This document shows positions 9,044 through 17,673 of a stretch of 58,378 nucleotides of DNA, one piece after another; within the stretch, counting starts at the first letter, position 1; every line of letters starts with the position of its first letter. The position numbers and the translations under genes are program-made. The notes under the pieces were generated by a model. The model did no database searches. It was not told the DNA's origin and was given only the letters and a program-made list of their open reading frames with translations. Source of the stretch: Leptospiraceae bacterium (GTDB lineage Bacteria > Spirochaetota > Leptospiria > Leptospirales > Leptospiraceae); assembly GCA_027485405.1 (NCBI GenBank), contig JAIXRB010000049.1, positions 1-58,378 on the forward strand. Reading direction: 5' to 3'.

Positions 9044-9637
9044 CTAAGCTCCTTTGCCTTGGTAAAATTTCTCATAATACGCTTTTAAGCTTTGGAAGTC
9101 AGCCATAAATTCGTCTCCTCCATCGTCTCGATTCAGTATTTTAAAAGTTTTTGGCTTTTTCTTTTGCGAAGAGGATTCGGAAGACTCAAAAGCTATATTA
9201 GGCGATTGACTCAAACTGAAATTATACTCTTCAACTTCGCGACGCTCTTGTCGGTTTCTTTTCTTTTTCCATTCTTGGAATCTGTTCTCACGCAAGACTT
9301 CGATAACCTTTTTATCTTTTCTCGCTAACATCAAAATCTCTCTTTGGTGGTTTGCTTCTCTTTCCCTTGCTTGGATCTCTACTTCAATTCTTTTGATTCT
9401 TTCGCTGGAAGCTCGAATGAAGCTATCCCAATAAAAAAGTTCATGGATTGAATTGCCTATCGAAGAATGCGAATCCATCATTTGATAAGTTCGTTGGATT
9501 GCCAGTTCGTGACCTTCTTTCTCTGAAAAAAGAGCATTTAACTTGCTCACAATTAAGCTAAGGTTCCGAATCTCTTCTTCTTCCTTGCGCTCCCTAAGAC
9601 GAAGCACAGTACTCAGGCTAAACTGAAACCTCTTCAC
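9044..9637 (-). CDS. fliJ: Flagellar export chaperone/stalk protein FliJ
   Basis: The 197-residue, highly charged, almost wholly alpha-helical protein opens with the FliJ-typical FQFSLSTVLRLRERKEEEE. FliJ is the central stalk of the FliI ATPase ring and helps load export substrates. The start is GTG, and a 13-bp palindrome (ACATAG-T-CTATGT, 9636-9648) overlaps it. It is followed by flbB in the same orientation. fliI, usually next to it, is separated from it here by an oppositely oriented kinase gene. Confidence 0.8.
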   Translation of the reverse strand: MKRFQFSLSTVLRLRERKEEEEIRNLSLIVSKLNALFSEKEGHELAIQRTYQMMDSHSSIGNSIHELFYWDSFIRASSERIKRIEVEIQAREREANHQREILMLARKDKKVIEVLRENRFQEWKKKRNRQERREVEEYNFSLSQSPNIAFESSESSSQKKKPKTFKILNRDDGGDEFMADFQSLKAYYEKFYQGKGA

Positions 9638-9735
9638 ATAGTCTATGTCTAACCGATTCTCTATTTTTTGTACTCTTTTTTAGAAATTTTTAAAAAAAAT
9701 GATTCCAACTATTGCCTTTGCTTTACTGTGAAGAT

Positions 9736-12063
9736 GTGAAACTTCTTCTATTGAAGACTGCTTTTCGATCCTCAATTTTACTTACTTTTTTCTTCTCACT
9801 TTTCAGCTCAGAACTATTTGGCGAAGCTTCAAACTCAATCCAACAGCCTACTTGGACTTTTTACCCAAATGTATTTCTAACTCCGGGTTCTAAGCCTGAC
9901 CCTTCGCATGGAATCCCTGTCTCTCTCCCCCATGCCTGGAACTCAACGATGAATGGTGGATTTGGCTTTGGAACCTACTTGGCAAAGTTTCCAGATGAAA
10001 CCGCTAGAACTGGTTTTGGAGTTCGACTTATGGATGCGTCCAGTTCTCAGAGAATCTTCTGGAATGATTTAGAAATTGGGAGTTCTGGGGTGGTTTCTAA
10101 GAAAGGTGGCGTAAATTACCTTCCTTCCTATAAAAACCATTTGATTCCAATCGATTTTCAAGCGGGGGATAACGCCTTACTTATCCAAGTCGCAAATTTT
10201 TCGCAGGAGAGGGGAGGGGCTTGGGAGACGGTTCAGTTTGGCATTTGGAAAGATTTAGAAAAAAGAGTTCAAAGAGAGAAAGCGGCTTTTCTGTTTCTTT
10301 CAGGTGCCATTTTTATGATGGGTTTGCATCACTTGCTTTTGTACCTTTGGCGACGAAACGAAATCGAACACTTACTCTTTTTTCTGATTTGCGTGGCTTT
10401 GACATTCAGAACCTTACTAACCGGCGAAAGATTTTTATTTCAAACTTTTGAGGAAGAATGGGGTTGGGATAATCTTTTTCGCTTAGAGTTTTTAACTTTC
10501 TATGTGACGCCGTTTTTGGTTCATGCGTTTCTTCATTCTGTTTTTCCGAAATTAATGAGTGTTAAGTATTTAATTGTCACATTACTCCCATCGATCCTCT
10601 TTACCTGTTTTGCCATATTCACTCCTACTCCTTTTTTTACAAAAGTGAATCCATACTTCAATTTCGTAATCGGACTAGGTTCTTGCTTCATTTTCTTCAT
10701 TTTTTTCCAAGCCATTCGCTTGGGCTATGAAAATGCAATTCATCTGCTTCTTGGCTTTATTTGGTTAATCCTATGCACCTCAATTGATATTTTAAATTCA
10801 TTTCAAATAATCAATACAATGGAAGCTACGCCTTACGGTTTCTTTGGATTTATTGGCTTTCAATCTATTGCTCTTTCCCGGCGTTTCTATCGGGCCATGA
10901 ACGCTGTTGAGAACCTATCCAATCGACTGTTGTTACTTGACAAAGCAAAAGATGAGTTTCTCGCATCAACGACGCATGAACTAAAAACACCATTGGTAGG
11001 TATTATGGGTCTAGCAGATTCAATGCTAGATGGAATTGCCGGCACTTTGAGTTCCGCACAAAGAGAAACCACTGTTTTGATTTCCAGCAGTGCGAAGCGA
11101 TTGTCTTCCCTGGTAGATGATTTAATGGATTTTTCTCAAATCAAAGCAGACTCTTTGGTACTTCAAAAAGCCATTTTAGATTTAAGGCAAATCAGTGATC
11201 TTGTTCTGAATACTCTTAAAGTGATTTATGAGTCCAAAGGTTTAACCGTTTTCAATCGGATTCCTTTCGACTTCCCATACGTATTGGCAGATGCGAGTCG
11301 ATTGCAACAGATTTTAGTCAACCTGATCGGCAATGCTATAAAATTTAGCCCTCAGGGTAGTATCTTTCTTTCGGCAAAAGTTGAAGAAGGAAAAGCAATT
11401 ATTAGCATCAGTGATACGGGAATTGGAATCGCAGAATCCGATTTAAATTCTATTTTCCTTTCCTTCACGCAAGTGGAAGACTCTTTTGGGCAAAGGCATT
11501 CTGGTTTGGGCTTAGGTCTAGCCATTGTAAAAAAATTGGTAGAGCTCCATGGGGGAAAGATTTGGGTTCAATCAAAATTAGGTGAAGGCTCTGAATTTAG
11601 TTTTTCTTTGGATCTGGCTAATTCTAGCGATCCCAATCAGGTAGCCGAAGAACGTATCGAAATTTTTGATACTAAAACAGTGTCCGACTTAGAAGATTTA
11701 ACTTTAGAAATTGAAGAAATCCGCAAAAGTCAGATCAAGGTGCTAATTGTCGACGATGAGCTTCCCAATCGACAAATGCTAAAAACCTATCTTTCGGTAC
11801 TAGATTGTGAAATAGTAGAAGCTCATTCCGGGCTTCAGGCACTGGAGATCATTCGAACAAATGATCATTTTGACATTCTGCTTCTAGACATACTGATGCC
11901 CGGGATGAGTGGCTATGAACTTTGTAAAATAATAAGGCAAGATTTTTCTCTCTATGAATTGCCAATTCTATTTTTAACTTCAAAGAGTATGGTCTTAGAT
12001 CTAGTGGCGGCATTGGAAGTTGGGGGAAACGATTTCATTTCTAAACCGTTTAACAAACAATAA
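9736..12063 (+). CDS. 7TMR-DISM hybrid histidine kinase, truncated by an in-frame TAA
   Basis: The domains in order are a signal peptide, a 7TMR-DISM extracellular beta domain (to about residue 175), seven transmembrane helices (about 180-380), HisKA (TTHELKTPL, His414), HATPase_c (N-box NLIGNAIKF, DTGIGI, GLGLGLAIVKKL) and a receiver (VDDE, acceptor Asp718 in LLLDILMPG). GTG 9736 is preferred because it gives a normal signal peptide; an in-frame TTG at 9712 is the alternative. The 775-residue product ends at TAA 12061-12063, inside the last receiver helix. The same frame then continues into a SpoIIE phosphatase (12085-12855). It reads as a kinase-receiver-phosphatase protein split by a nonsense codon. 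Confidence 0.85.
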   Translation: MKLLLLKTAFRSSILLTFFFSLFSSELFGEASNSIQQPTWTFYPNVFLTPGSKPDPSHGIPVSLPHAWNSTMNGGFGFGTYLAKFPDETARTGFGVRLMDASSSQRIFWNDLEIGSSGVVSKKGGVNYLPSYKNHLIPIDFQAGDNALLIQVANFSQERGGAWETVQFGIWKDLEKRVQREKAAFLFLSGAIFMMGLHHLLLYLWRRNEIEHLLFFLICVALTFRTLLTGERFLFQTFEEEWGWDNLFRLEFLTFYVTPFLVHAFLHSVFPKLMSVKYLIVTLLPSILFTCFAIFTPTPFFTKVNPYFNFVIGLGSCFIFFIFFQAIRLGYENAIHLLLGFIWLILCTSIDILNSFQIINTMEATPYGFFGFIGFQSIALSRRFYRAMNAVENLSNRLLLLDKAKDEFLASTTHELKTPLVGIMGLADSMLDGIAGTLSSAQRETTVLISSSAKRLSSLVDDLMDFSQIKADSLVLQKAILDLRQISDLVLNTLKVIYESKGLTVFNRIPFDFPYVLADASRLQQILVNLIGNAIKFSPQGSIFLSAKVEEGKAIISISDTGIGIAESDLNSIFLSFTQVEDSFGQRHSGLGLGLAIVKKLVELHGGKIWVQSKLGEGSEFSFSLDLANSSDPNQVAEERIEIFDTKTVSDLEDLTLEIEEIRKSQIKVLIVDDELPNRQMLKTYLSVLDCEIVEAHSGLQALEIIRTNDHFDILLLDILMPGMSGYELCKIIRQDFSLYELPILFLTSKSMVLDLVAALEVGGNDFISKPFNKQ

Positions 12064-12084
12064 CTTATCACAAGAACTACCAAC

Positions 12085-12855
12085 TTGATTCTTCTGAAAA
12101 ATGCTGTGAAAGAGCAAAATCGATTCTTTGCAATTCAAAACGAATTAAAAATCGCACGTGATTTGCAGAATTCAATTCTTCCTTTAGTGCCACCGTTAAT
12201 CGAAAGATTAAAAATCTCTTTTTCTTACGATCCTATTGATTCGGTTGGAGGAGATTATTTTGACTTTCATCCCATTTCTGATACCGAATTGGGAGTACTC
12301 ATTGGTGATGTTTCCGGTCATGGGATTCCTGCGGCTTTGGTTTCCGCTATGCTAAAAATTGCATACTCTACCGAATCAGACCATGCAAAAAACCCAGGAG
12401 AGATTTTGAACAAAATCAACCATACCTTAAAGGGAAAAATGCAAGGGGCATTCCTCACAGCAAGTGCGCTTTACATCAATTGTGCAGAGTCTTACTTGCT
12501 TCATGCGAGAGCAGGGCATCCGCCGCTTTGTCTCATTCGAAAAAACGAAGATCAATTGATAGAATCTATACCAGATGGTATAGTGATTGGATTCTTAGAT
12601 ACCCTAAATCTCAAACCAGACCGAATTGAGCTTCAACCTGGAGACCGAATCATTGTTTATACAGATGGTTACTATGAGGCAAGAAACCGCAATGGTGATC
12701 TGTTTGGTTTAAAGAACTGGAATCAATTGCTTTTGGCAACGAAAGGTATGCCAATTGAAGAAGCAAAGTCATACATAAAAAATCAGGTAAAGACCTTTCT
12801 TGGAAAATCAAAATTCGATGATGATTTAACTCTACTCATCATTGATTTTGATTAG
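12085..12855 (+). CDS. SpoIIE/PP2C-type serine phosphatase domain, detached C-terminal part of the upstream kinase
   Basis: The frame is that of the upstream histidine kinase, with only TAA 12061-12063 between them. The first codons complete the receiver's last helix, then a linker coiled coil (QNELKIARDLQNSILP) and a SpoIIE domain. The metal-binding motifs look intact: GGDYFDF, IGDVSGHG, ARAGHPP, VYTDGYYEA, DDDLTLL. Phosphatases of this family dephosphorylate anti-sigma-antagonist partners. An independent start at TTG 12085 is possible but has a poor ribosome-binding site. It could be a remnant, a read-through product or a separately translated protein. It overlaps the fliI stop by four bases, convergently. 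Confidence 0.65.
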   Translation: MILLKNAVKEQNRFFAIQNELKIARDLQNSILPLVPPLIERLKISFSYDPIDSVGGDYFDFHPISDTELGVLIGDVSGHGIPAALVSAMLKIAYSTESDHAKNPGEILNKINHTLKGKMQGAFLTASALYINCAESYLLHARAGHPPLCLIRKNEDQLIESIPDGIVIGFLDTLNLKPDRIELQPGDRIIVYTDGYYEARNRNGDLFGLKNWNQLLLATKGMPIEEAKSYIKNQVKTFLGKSKFDDDLTLLIIDFD

Positions 12856-14219
12856 TAATCTTCTACAGCGGCTATTGCCGCTTCTTCGATAATTCTCGCT
12901 AAACCTTTGATTGCAGTATCGATGGAAGAAGACTCTTCAATTCTCTGCTTCAAGAACTGATCTATTGCATCTTTCTTACGAATGGCCATGTCAATTTTTG
13001 GATCAGAACCCCTTGAATACGCATTGAGAAGGATTATATCTTCAGACGATTTGTATTTGGAGATCAATTCTCGAATCAAACTCGCATGCATGTAATGGTC
13101 TTCGGAGACAATTTTTTGCATTAGCCGAGAAAGCGAACTAGGTATATCTATGGCTGGATACTGAGATTTTTCTGCTAGCTTTCTAGAAAGAATGATATGC
13201 CCGTCAATAAAACCCCTAACTTTATCAGCAACAATATCATCCATATCATCATCAGCATCAGTTAGGACAGTATAAAATCCTGTTATACTGCCACCGTTAT
13301 GTGCAGTTCCAGCCCTTTCCACTAGCTTAGCCATTTTTGTAAAAACGCTAGAAGCGTAGCCTTTTGAGACGATCGGTTCACCAATCGACAATTCTCGCAA
13401 AGCTTCTGCATATCGAGTTAAAGAATCCATATAAAGGTTGACCGAGAGTCCTTGGTCTCTAAAATACTCCGCGGCAGTGCAGGCCAAATTAGCACAAGAA
13501 ATCTGTTCCATTTTTGAAGAATCCGAAGTCGAAACAAAAACAACCGTTTTCTGGAGAGCTTCTTTTCCTAATTCTACATGTAAGAATTCATTTACTTCGC
13601 GCCCTCTTTCTCCTACCAAAGCTACCACATTTACATCTGCAGTAGTGTAACGAGCTATCATCCCCAACAGGCTTGATTTTCCTACTCCAGATCCAGAAAA
13701 AATTCCGATCCTTTGCCCTTTGCCAACCGTTAGGAGACCATCTATTGCACGAATTCCTGTTTCTAAAATCTCTGTAATGGGAGGACGATCCAAAGGATTT
13801 AAATTTTTCGGTTCACCTAATCTATCTTCCTTTGTTAAAAGCAATCCTTTGTTGTCTATTGGCTTTCCTAAACCATTGAGAACTCTACCTAAAAGTTCTG
13901 GTCCAGTGCTTACCTTTATTTTTTTTCCTGAAGAGAAAACAAAACTATGTGGATAAATATCTTGTGTGTCACCTAATGGCATCAAAGTGTATAAATGATC
14001 ATTGAATCCAACTAATACACAAGACAAGAACGAGCGACCAGAGCCTCGCTCCACATCTAAAATCTCTCCAACTTTTGAATCAGGGGGACCCTGGGAGTAG
14101 ATTACGTTACCGATCACCTTCACAACCATCCCTGACTTACGGATGGGTTCGGTGCGATCCAAAACCCCAAGGTATTTGGATAAGGCATCGATATGTTCTG
14201 TGAATTTTTTCTCGATCAT
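12852..14219 (-). CDS. fliI: Flagellum-specific type III export ATPase FliI
   Basis: The 455-residue product resembles the F1-ATPase beta subunit and powers flagellar protein export. It has a P-loop SGSGVGKS (residues 175-182), VVALVGERGREVNEF, and the FliI-typical MDSLTRYAEALREL and GFYTVLTDADDDMDD. Length and motifs are complete. It is transcribed leftward, but fliJ, normally its neighbour, is 3.2 kb further on behind the opposed histidine kinase. No fliG or fliH lies upstream; the preceding gene is an unrelated lipoprotein. Confidence 0.95.
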   Translation of the reverse strand: MIEKKFTEHIDALSKYLGVLDRTEPIRKSGMVVKVIGNVIYSQGPPDSKVGEILDVERGSGRSFLSCVLVGFNDHLYTLMPLGDTQDIYPHSFVFSSGKKIKVSTGPELLGRVLNGLGKPIDNKGLLLTKEDRLGEPKNLNPLDRPPITEILETGIRAIDGLLTVGKGQRIGIFSGSGVGKSSLLGMIARYTTADVNVVALVGERGREVNEFLHVELGKEALQKTVVFVSTSDSSKMEQISCANLACTAAEYFRDQGLSVNLYMDSLTRYAEALRELSIGEPIVSKGYASSVFTKMAKLVERAGTAHNGGSITGFYTVLTDADDDMDDIVADKVRGFIDGHIILSRKLAEKSQYPAIDIPSSLSRLMQKIVSEDHYMHASLIRELISKYKSSEDIILLNAYSRGSDPKIDMAIRKKDAIDQFLKQRIEESSSIDTAIKGLARIIEEAAIAAVEDY

Positions 14220-14295
14220 TTGGGGATTTAAACCCTAGGATTTACCCATAAGAGACATAATTCAAGCAGGATTTTGTGAATACTGGTTTTTTTGG

Positions 14296-15120
14296 CTAGA
14301 AGCAGTCTTCCATCTCTTCCGGTTTTTTCGCCATTTTTGGCACAGTTGAAACCTTCTTTCCTGGCTCCCAACCGTTCTCTGTGATTTTTGCTGAAGGATA
14401 TGTTTTTTTCCCGAATTCACTGCCTGGTGAAAAGCAACTTGGAAATTTTTGGGATTTGGCAAAATTCCCTTGGTTTTCCCATTCCCAAACAATGGAACCC
14501 TCTCGAACATAAAGTTTGTTGCCGATCCATCGAAGCGCAAATAGAGGCGAACCTAACCAATCGCTAATTTTCTGAGAGCTTACCATTTTTTCATTTTCGA
14601 AGACTTCAATTTGAACTTCAGATACCGACCCTGATGGATCTGATTTTCCAGTAACAAGGGCAAGGAAGCGATCTGACGGCGAAAAATCCAAAAAGATTCT
14701 GTCAGAATCTGAATAGGAAGGAGTTATTTCTTTGCCTTCCTCATCCCACTGAACAAGAAGTCGCTTGTTCGTGCCATATTGATCGTCCATGCCTTTTAAG
14801 GCGACGATCCTTCTTTGTCTAGGAAGGTAGTAGATTTGCTCACCGAGCACCCACGAGGCAACCGTCCAGACCTTTTTCTTTGTCTGGCCTTGCCAGATTT
14901 CCAGCAAAGTTCGATATTTTCTTTTCTGGGTAGTTCCTTCCATAGGATTCCATGAGTCTTTCTCTTCATAGAATATCTGGCTCATGACCGCAGATGTTCC
15001 ATCTTGGGATGGAGAAATATCTTTTTGGAAAGATGCTTCTTTCCAAACTAGTTGAGCACATGCGAATATTGTAAAATTAGAAAGTAATAGTAAAAGTCTG
15101 GATACGATTTGAGTGTTCAT
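14296..15120 (-). CDS. Putative lipoprotein, unknown function
   Basis: This 274-residue protein has a signal peptide ending in TIFAC, compatible with the loose spirochaete lipobox (Cys21). The mature part alternates short beta-like segments with Trp-rich motifs (WEGQ-like, VQWDEEGKE, FFSPSDRFLALVTG), suggesting a beta-propeller-like fold; this is inference. A good ribosome-binding site (AGAGGAAA) precedes the ATG. It is 76 bases upstream of fliI on the same strand and could be co-transcribed with it. No known family is recognised. Confidence 0.65.
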   Translation of the reverse strand: MNTQIVSRLLLLLSNFTIFACAQLVWKEASFQKDISPSQDGTSAVMSQIFYEEKDSWNPMEGTTQKRKYRTLLEIWQGQTKKKVWTVASWVLGEQIYYLPRQRRIVALKGMDDQYGTNKRLLVQWDEEGKEITPSYSDSDRIFLDFSPSDRFLALVTGKSDPSGSVSEVQIEVFENEKMVSSQKISDWLGSPLFALRWIGNKLYVREGSIVWEWENQGNFAKSQKFPSCFSPGSEFGKKTYPSAKITENGWEPGKKVSTVPKMAKKPEEMEDCF

Positions 15121-15146
15121 GGCTAGATTTCCTCTTTAGGTAAAAA

Positions 15147-15173
15147 AAAAGGGGTTCTTTGGGAACCCCTTTT
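15147..15173 (-). terminator. Rho-independent terminator of the zinc-ribbon gene
   Basis: GGGGTTC (15151-15157) pairs with GAACCCC (15163-15169) around a 5-base loop, and A/T pairs extend the stem. Read on the minus strand, the hairpin is followed by a run of nine U. It lies between the 103-residue gene and the lipoprotein gene, so the two are probably separate transcripts. Confidence 0.85.
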
Positions 15174-15197
15174 GCTAACAAAGTTTGAAATTTGTTT

Positions 15198-15509
15198 TTA
15201 TTTGCCTTTTTTGGCTTTTTTCTCTTTGTTTTTTTGGTCAATTAGAGCTCTGTGAGTTTCGCAGAGTCTGTAAAGCTTACCAGTCAAAGGGTTCTTTTTA
15301 GTTACTTTTGTACCACAAACGATGCAAAGACCTTGCGATCTTCTTCTTTTGTAGAGTTGTTGAACTCTTTCGGCTCCAGAAGCCTTGTACTTAGAAACTT
15401 GGATTCGGAATCCTTTGAAAAGGTAGTTACCAATTGCTTTTTCTGGGTCTTTTTTTAGGTCATCAGCGATTTTATCAATCTGATTAGGGTTTATTTTTAG
15501 TGGCTCCAT
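15198..15509 (-). CDS. Small lysine-rich zinc-ribbon protein
   Basis: This 103-residue basic protein has a CIVCG...CETHR motif in its second half (Cys-x2-Cys, 17 residues, Cys-x2-His), a likely zinc site. The segment around it (YKRRRSQG, then KKNPLTGKLYRL) looks suited to nucleic-acid binding, and the end is KKEKKAKKGK-like. It has no signal peptide and its own terminator. The layout resembles small ribosome-associated or RNA-binding proteins, but it is not an S14 protein by motif and I assign no function. Confidence 0.7.
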   Translation of the reverse strand: MEPLKINPNQIDKIADDLKKDPEKAIGNYLFKGFRIQVSKYKASGAERVQQLYKRRRSQGLCIVCGTKVTKKNPLTGKLYRLCETHRALIDQKNKEKKAKKGK

Positions 15510-15666
15510 GCTTTCTTTTCCTTTTTGCGTGAACTTTTATTTAGTTTGTCGAGCCCCGAGAGACTCTAATAGGAATTATGTTTTCTAACTTTGAAATATT
15601 TCAACTTTTTTTTCTTCAATTAACCATTTTTTAGCGATTTTTTTTTGATCTGAAACATGATCAAGG

Positions 15667-16323
15667 TTATGCCGAACGAAGGCCTGTCACCTGGATGGCT
15701 TTTGGAAAAGTCGGGCAAACTTCTGTGCATAGTCCACAACCAGTACATGATTTTGGTGAAAATTTGGGCTGAATACCTTGAAATTTAACGGTTTCTGGCA
15801 CTGGACAGACCGTCTGACAAGCCGTGCAAGTTTTTTCCATCGTTTTAGAGTTAATGCAGAGATCAAAAATGCCTTTCGCCTTACCCCATTTTGGCAATTC
15901 CGACCCTGTTAAAGGCTGAAGGGCTCCCGTAGGACAGGCATTTATACAGGGAAAGTCCTGGCATAGGTGGCAAGCTCGCTCATTTGGGTCAAAAAAGGCA
16001 TAACTCTTGCCAGACTCTGGTTTTTCTACAGTAAATAAGACAGAATAAGGGCAGGCAAATACACATTCTTTGCAGCCAGTACACAGTGAAAGATAGTCGG
16101 AGTGGGCGCCTGGAGGTTTGGCAAGTTTGGGTTGAAAGTTCTTCTTTTTTTCTTTTTTTTCAACAGGGGTTGTTTTTTTTATCTGGTTCTCTTCGTCTAC
16201 AGCCGAATTAGGGGCTTCCTGTTTCCAAATCCTTGAAACTCCTTCGACTAGCTCGTCAGACCTTTCAAAAGCAAACTTGAATACCCCTTGAAATCCTTGT
16301 TTAAAGAGCTCTTTTCTTTTCAT
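15667..16323 (-). CDS. Four-cluster 4Fe-4S ferredoxin-type protein (NapF/NapG-like)
   Basis: This 218-residue protein contains four 4Fe-4S binding sets: CTGCKECVFACP, CHLCQDFPCINACP, a CTACQTVCP set with an upstream Cys (CINSKTMEKT), and CTGCGLCTEVCP. A basic/Lys-rich stretch precedes the first. The arrangement resembles NapF/NapG/MauM electron-transfer proteins, but there is no twin-arginine signal, so it probably works in the cytoplasm. It begins immediately after the murA stop on the same strand, so the two are likely co-transcribed. The redox partner is unknown, and no nap genes are present. Confidence 0.75.
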   Translation of the reverse strand: MKRKELFKQGFQGVFKFAFERSDELVEGVSRIWKQEAPNSAVDEENQIKKTTPVEKKEKKKNFQPKLAKPPGAHSDYLSLCTGCKECVFACPYSVLFTVEKPESGKSYAFFDPNERACHLCQDFPCINACPTGALQPLTGSELPKWGKAKGIFDLCINSKTMEKTCTACQTVCPVPETVKFQGIQPKFSPKSCTGCGLCTEVCPTFPKAIQVTGLRSA

Positions 16324-17628
16324 TTAACCAGAAATACGTTGAATCTGAGCTCCTAATGACTGAAGACGAGTATCAATGGATTCAAAACCTCTATCGATTT
16401 GAACGATATTATGAATCTCGCTTTGCCCTTCGGCACAGAGAGCCGCAATGATCATTGCCATACCGGCTCGAATGTCCGGGCTTGCCACTCGACTTCCATA
16501 CAATCGAGAAGGGCCGATAACAACGGCTCGATGCGGGTCACATAAAATGATTTGTGCACCCATAGAAATGATGTTGTCGGTAAAAAACAAACGGGACTCA
16601 AACAATTTTTCATGGATTAGGACTGTTCCACGGCATTGGGTCGCTGTTACCAAAGCCACCGAAGTCATATCTGCTGGGAATCCTGGCCAAGGTGCATCGT
16701 CTATCTTAGGTGTCGCCCCATGGTAGTCTGGGATGATTTCCATTTTTTGGTCAGGTGGAACAAGAATTCCGCCTTCTACTGGTCTGACCTCGATCCCAAG
16801 ACGGGAATAGACCAAACGTATCATTCGAATGTCTTCTAGTTGAACGTCGCGAATGAGAACTTCGCCACCTGTAACTGCGGCAAGACTTATGAAGCTTCCC
16901 ACTTCTAAGTAGTCGGAGCCAATTCGATGTTCGAGTCTTCCATTTGGAGAACTAAGCGATCTGACACCTGTAATAGTTAGAAAGTTTGTTCCTATGCCTT
17001 CAATCTGAGCTCCTGCCGCTACTAAAAAACGGCAAAGACCTTGTACATGGGGTTCGGAAGCCGCATTGCGAATGTGAGTTGTTCCTTCCGCAAAAGTAGC
17101 CGCCATTACTGCGTTTTCTGTGGCTGTTACGGAGGTTTCATCGAGTAAGATGTCAGCTCCCACCAAACGGTCAGCTTTGATTTCATAGCCGTCTGGGAAT
17201 ACTTCGATCTTTGCCCCCAAAGCCTCCAGTGCCAAAAGATGAGTATCCATTCTTCGGCGCCCAATCTTGTCTCCACCTGGTTTTGGTAAGAAAACTCGAC
17301 CTGTCCTTGCCAGAATAGGTCCTGCTAAAGTAACGGCTCCTCTGAGTTGAGAACAAAGTTGGTAGGGAAGGGTGGATTGAATTGGTCCCAGTTTTTGAAA
17401 TAAAAAGGATCCAGGCTCGTTACCCTCCTCAATTTTCACACCAATGGCTTGTAAAACCTCCATCAGTTTTAGAACGTCGCTGATTCTAGGTACGTTTCGC
17501 AATAAAACCTCTCCATCCCAGAGTAGCAAAGCTCCCAAAAGTGGAAGAGCTTCGTTTTTGTTGCCTTGGGGAACAATTGTGCCGTGGAGAGGATTTTTAC
17601 CGATAATTTTAAAGTAGGATGAGCTCAC
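16324..17628 (-). CDS. murA: UDP-N-acetylglucosamine 1-carboxyvinyltransferase MurA, Asp-type active site
   Basis: MurA transfers enolpyruvate from PEP to UDP-GlcNAc, the first committed step of peptidoglycan synthesis. The 434-residue protein is full length, with the N-terminal GNKNEALPLLGALLL motif, RRRMDTHLLALEALG and DIRAGMAMIIAAL. The loop that normally holds the catalytic Cys (PGGC) reads PGGDKIG here, with Asp120 in its place. Cys-to-Asp at this site is known from Mycobacterium, Chlamydia and Borrelia and gives intrinsic fosfomycin resistance. The start is GTG. It is divergent from a forward gene 45 bases away. Confidence 0.95.
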   Translation of the reverse strand: MSSSYFKIIGKNPLHGTIVPQGNKNEALPLLGALLLWDGEVLLRNVPRISDVLKLMEVLQAIGVKIEEGNEPGSFLFQKLGPIQSTLPYQLCSQLRGAVTLAGPILARTGRVFLPKPGGDKIGRRRMDTHLLALEALGAKIEVFPDGYEIKADRLVGADILLDETSVTATENAVMAATFAEGTTHIRNAASEPHVQGLCRFLVAAGAQIEGIGTNFLTITGVRSLSSPNGRLEHRIGSDYLEVGSFISLAAVTGGEVLIRDVQLEDIRMIRLVYSRLGIEVRPVEGGILVPPDQKMEIIPDYHGATPKIDDAPWPGFPADMTSVALVTATQCRGTVLIHEKLFESRLFFTDNIISMGAQIILCDPHRAVVIGPSRLYGSRVASPDIRAGMAMIIAALCAEGQSEIHNIVQIDRGFESIDTRLQSLGAQIQRISG

Positions 17629-17673
17629 AAGTGAACCCAGCTTGTTGCCACGTCCTACAAGGAAAAGTACTTT

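Noticed and set aside
14262..14540. 92-residue minus-strand ORF across the lipoprotein 3' end
   Set aside because: It overlaps the lipoprotein in another frame and lacks protein-like features.
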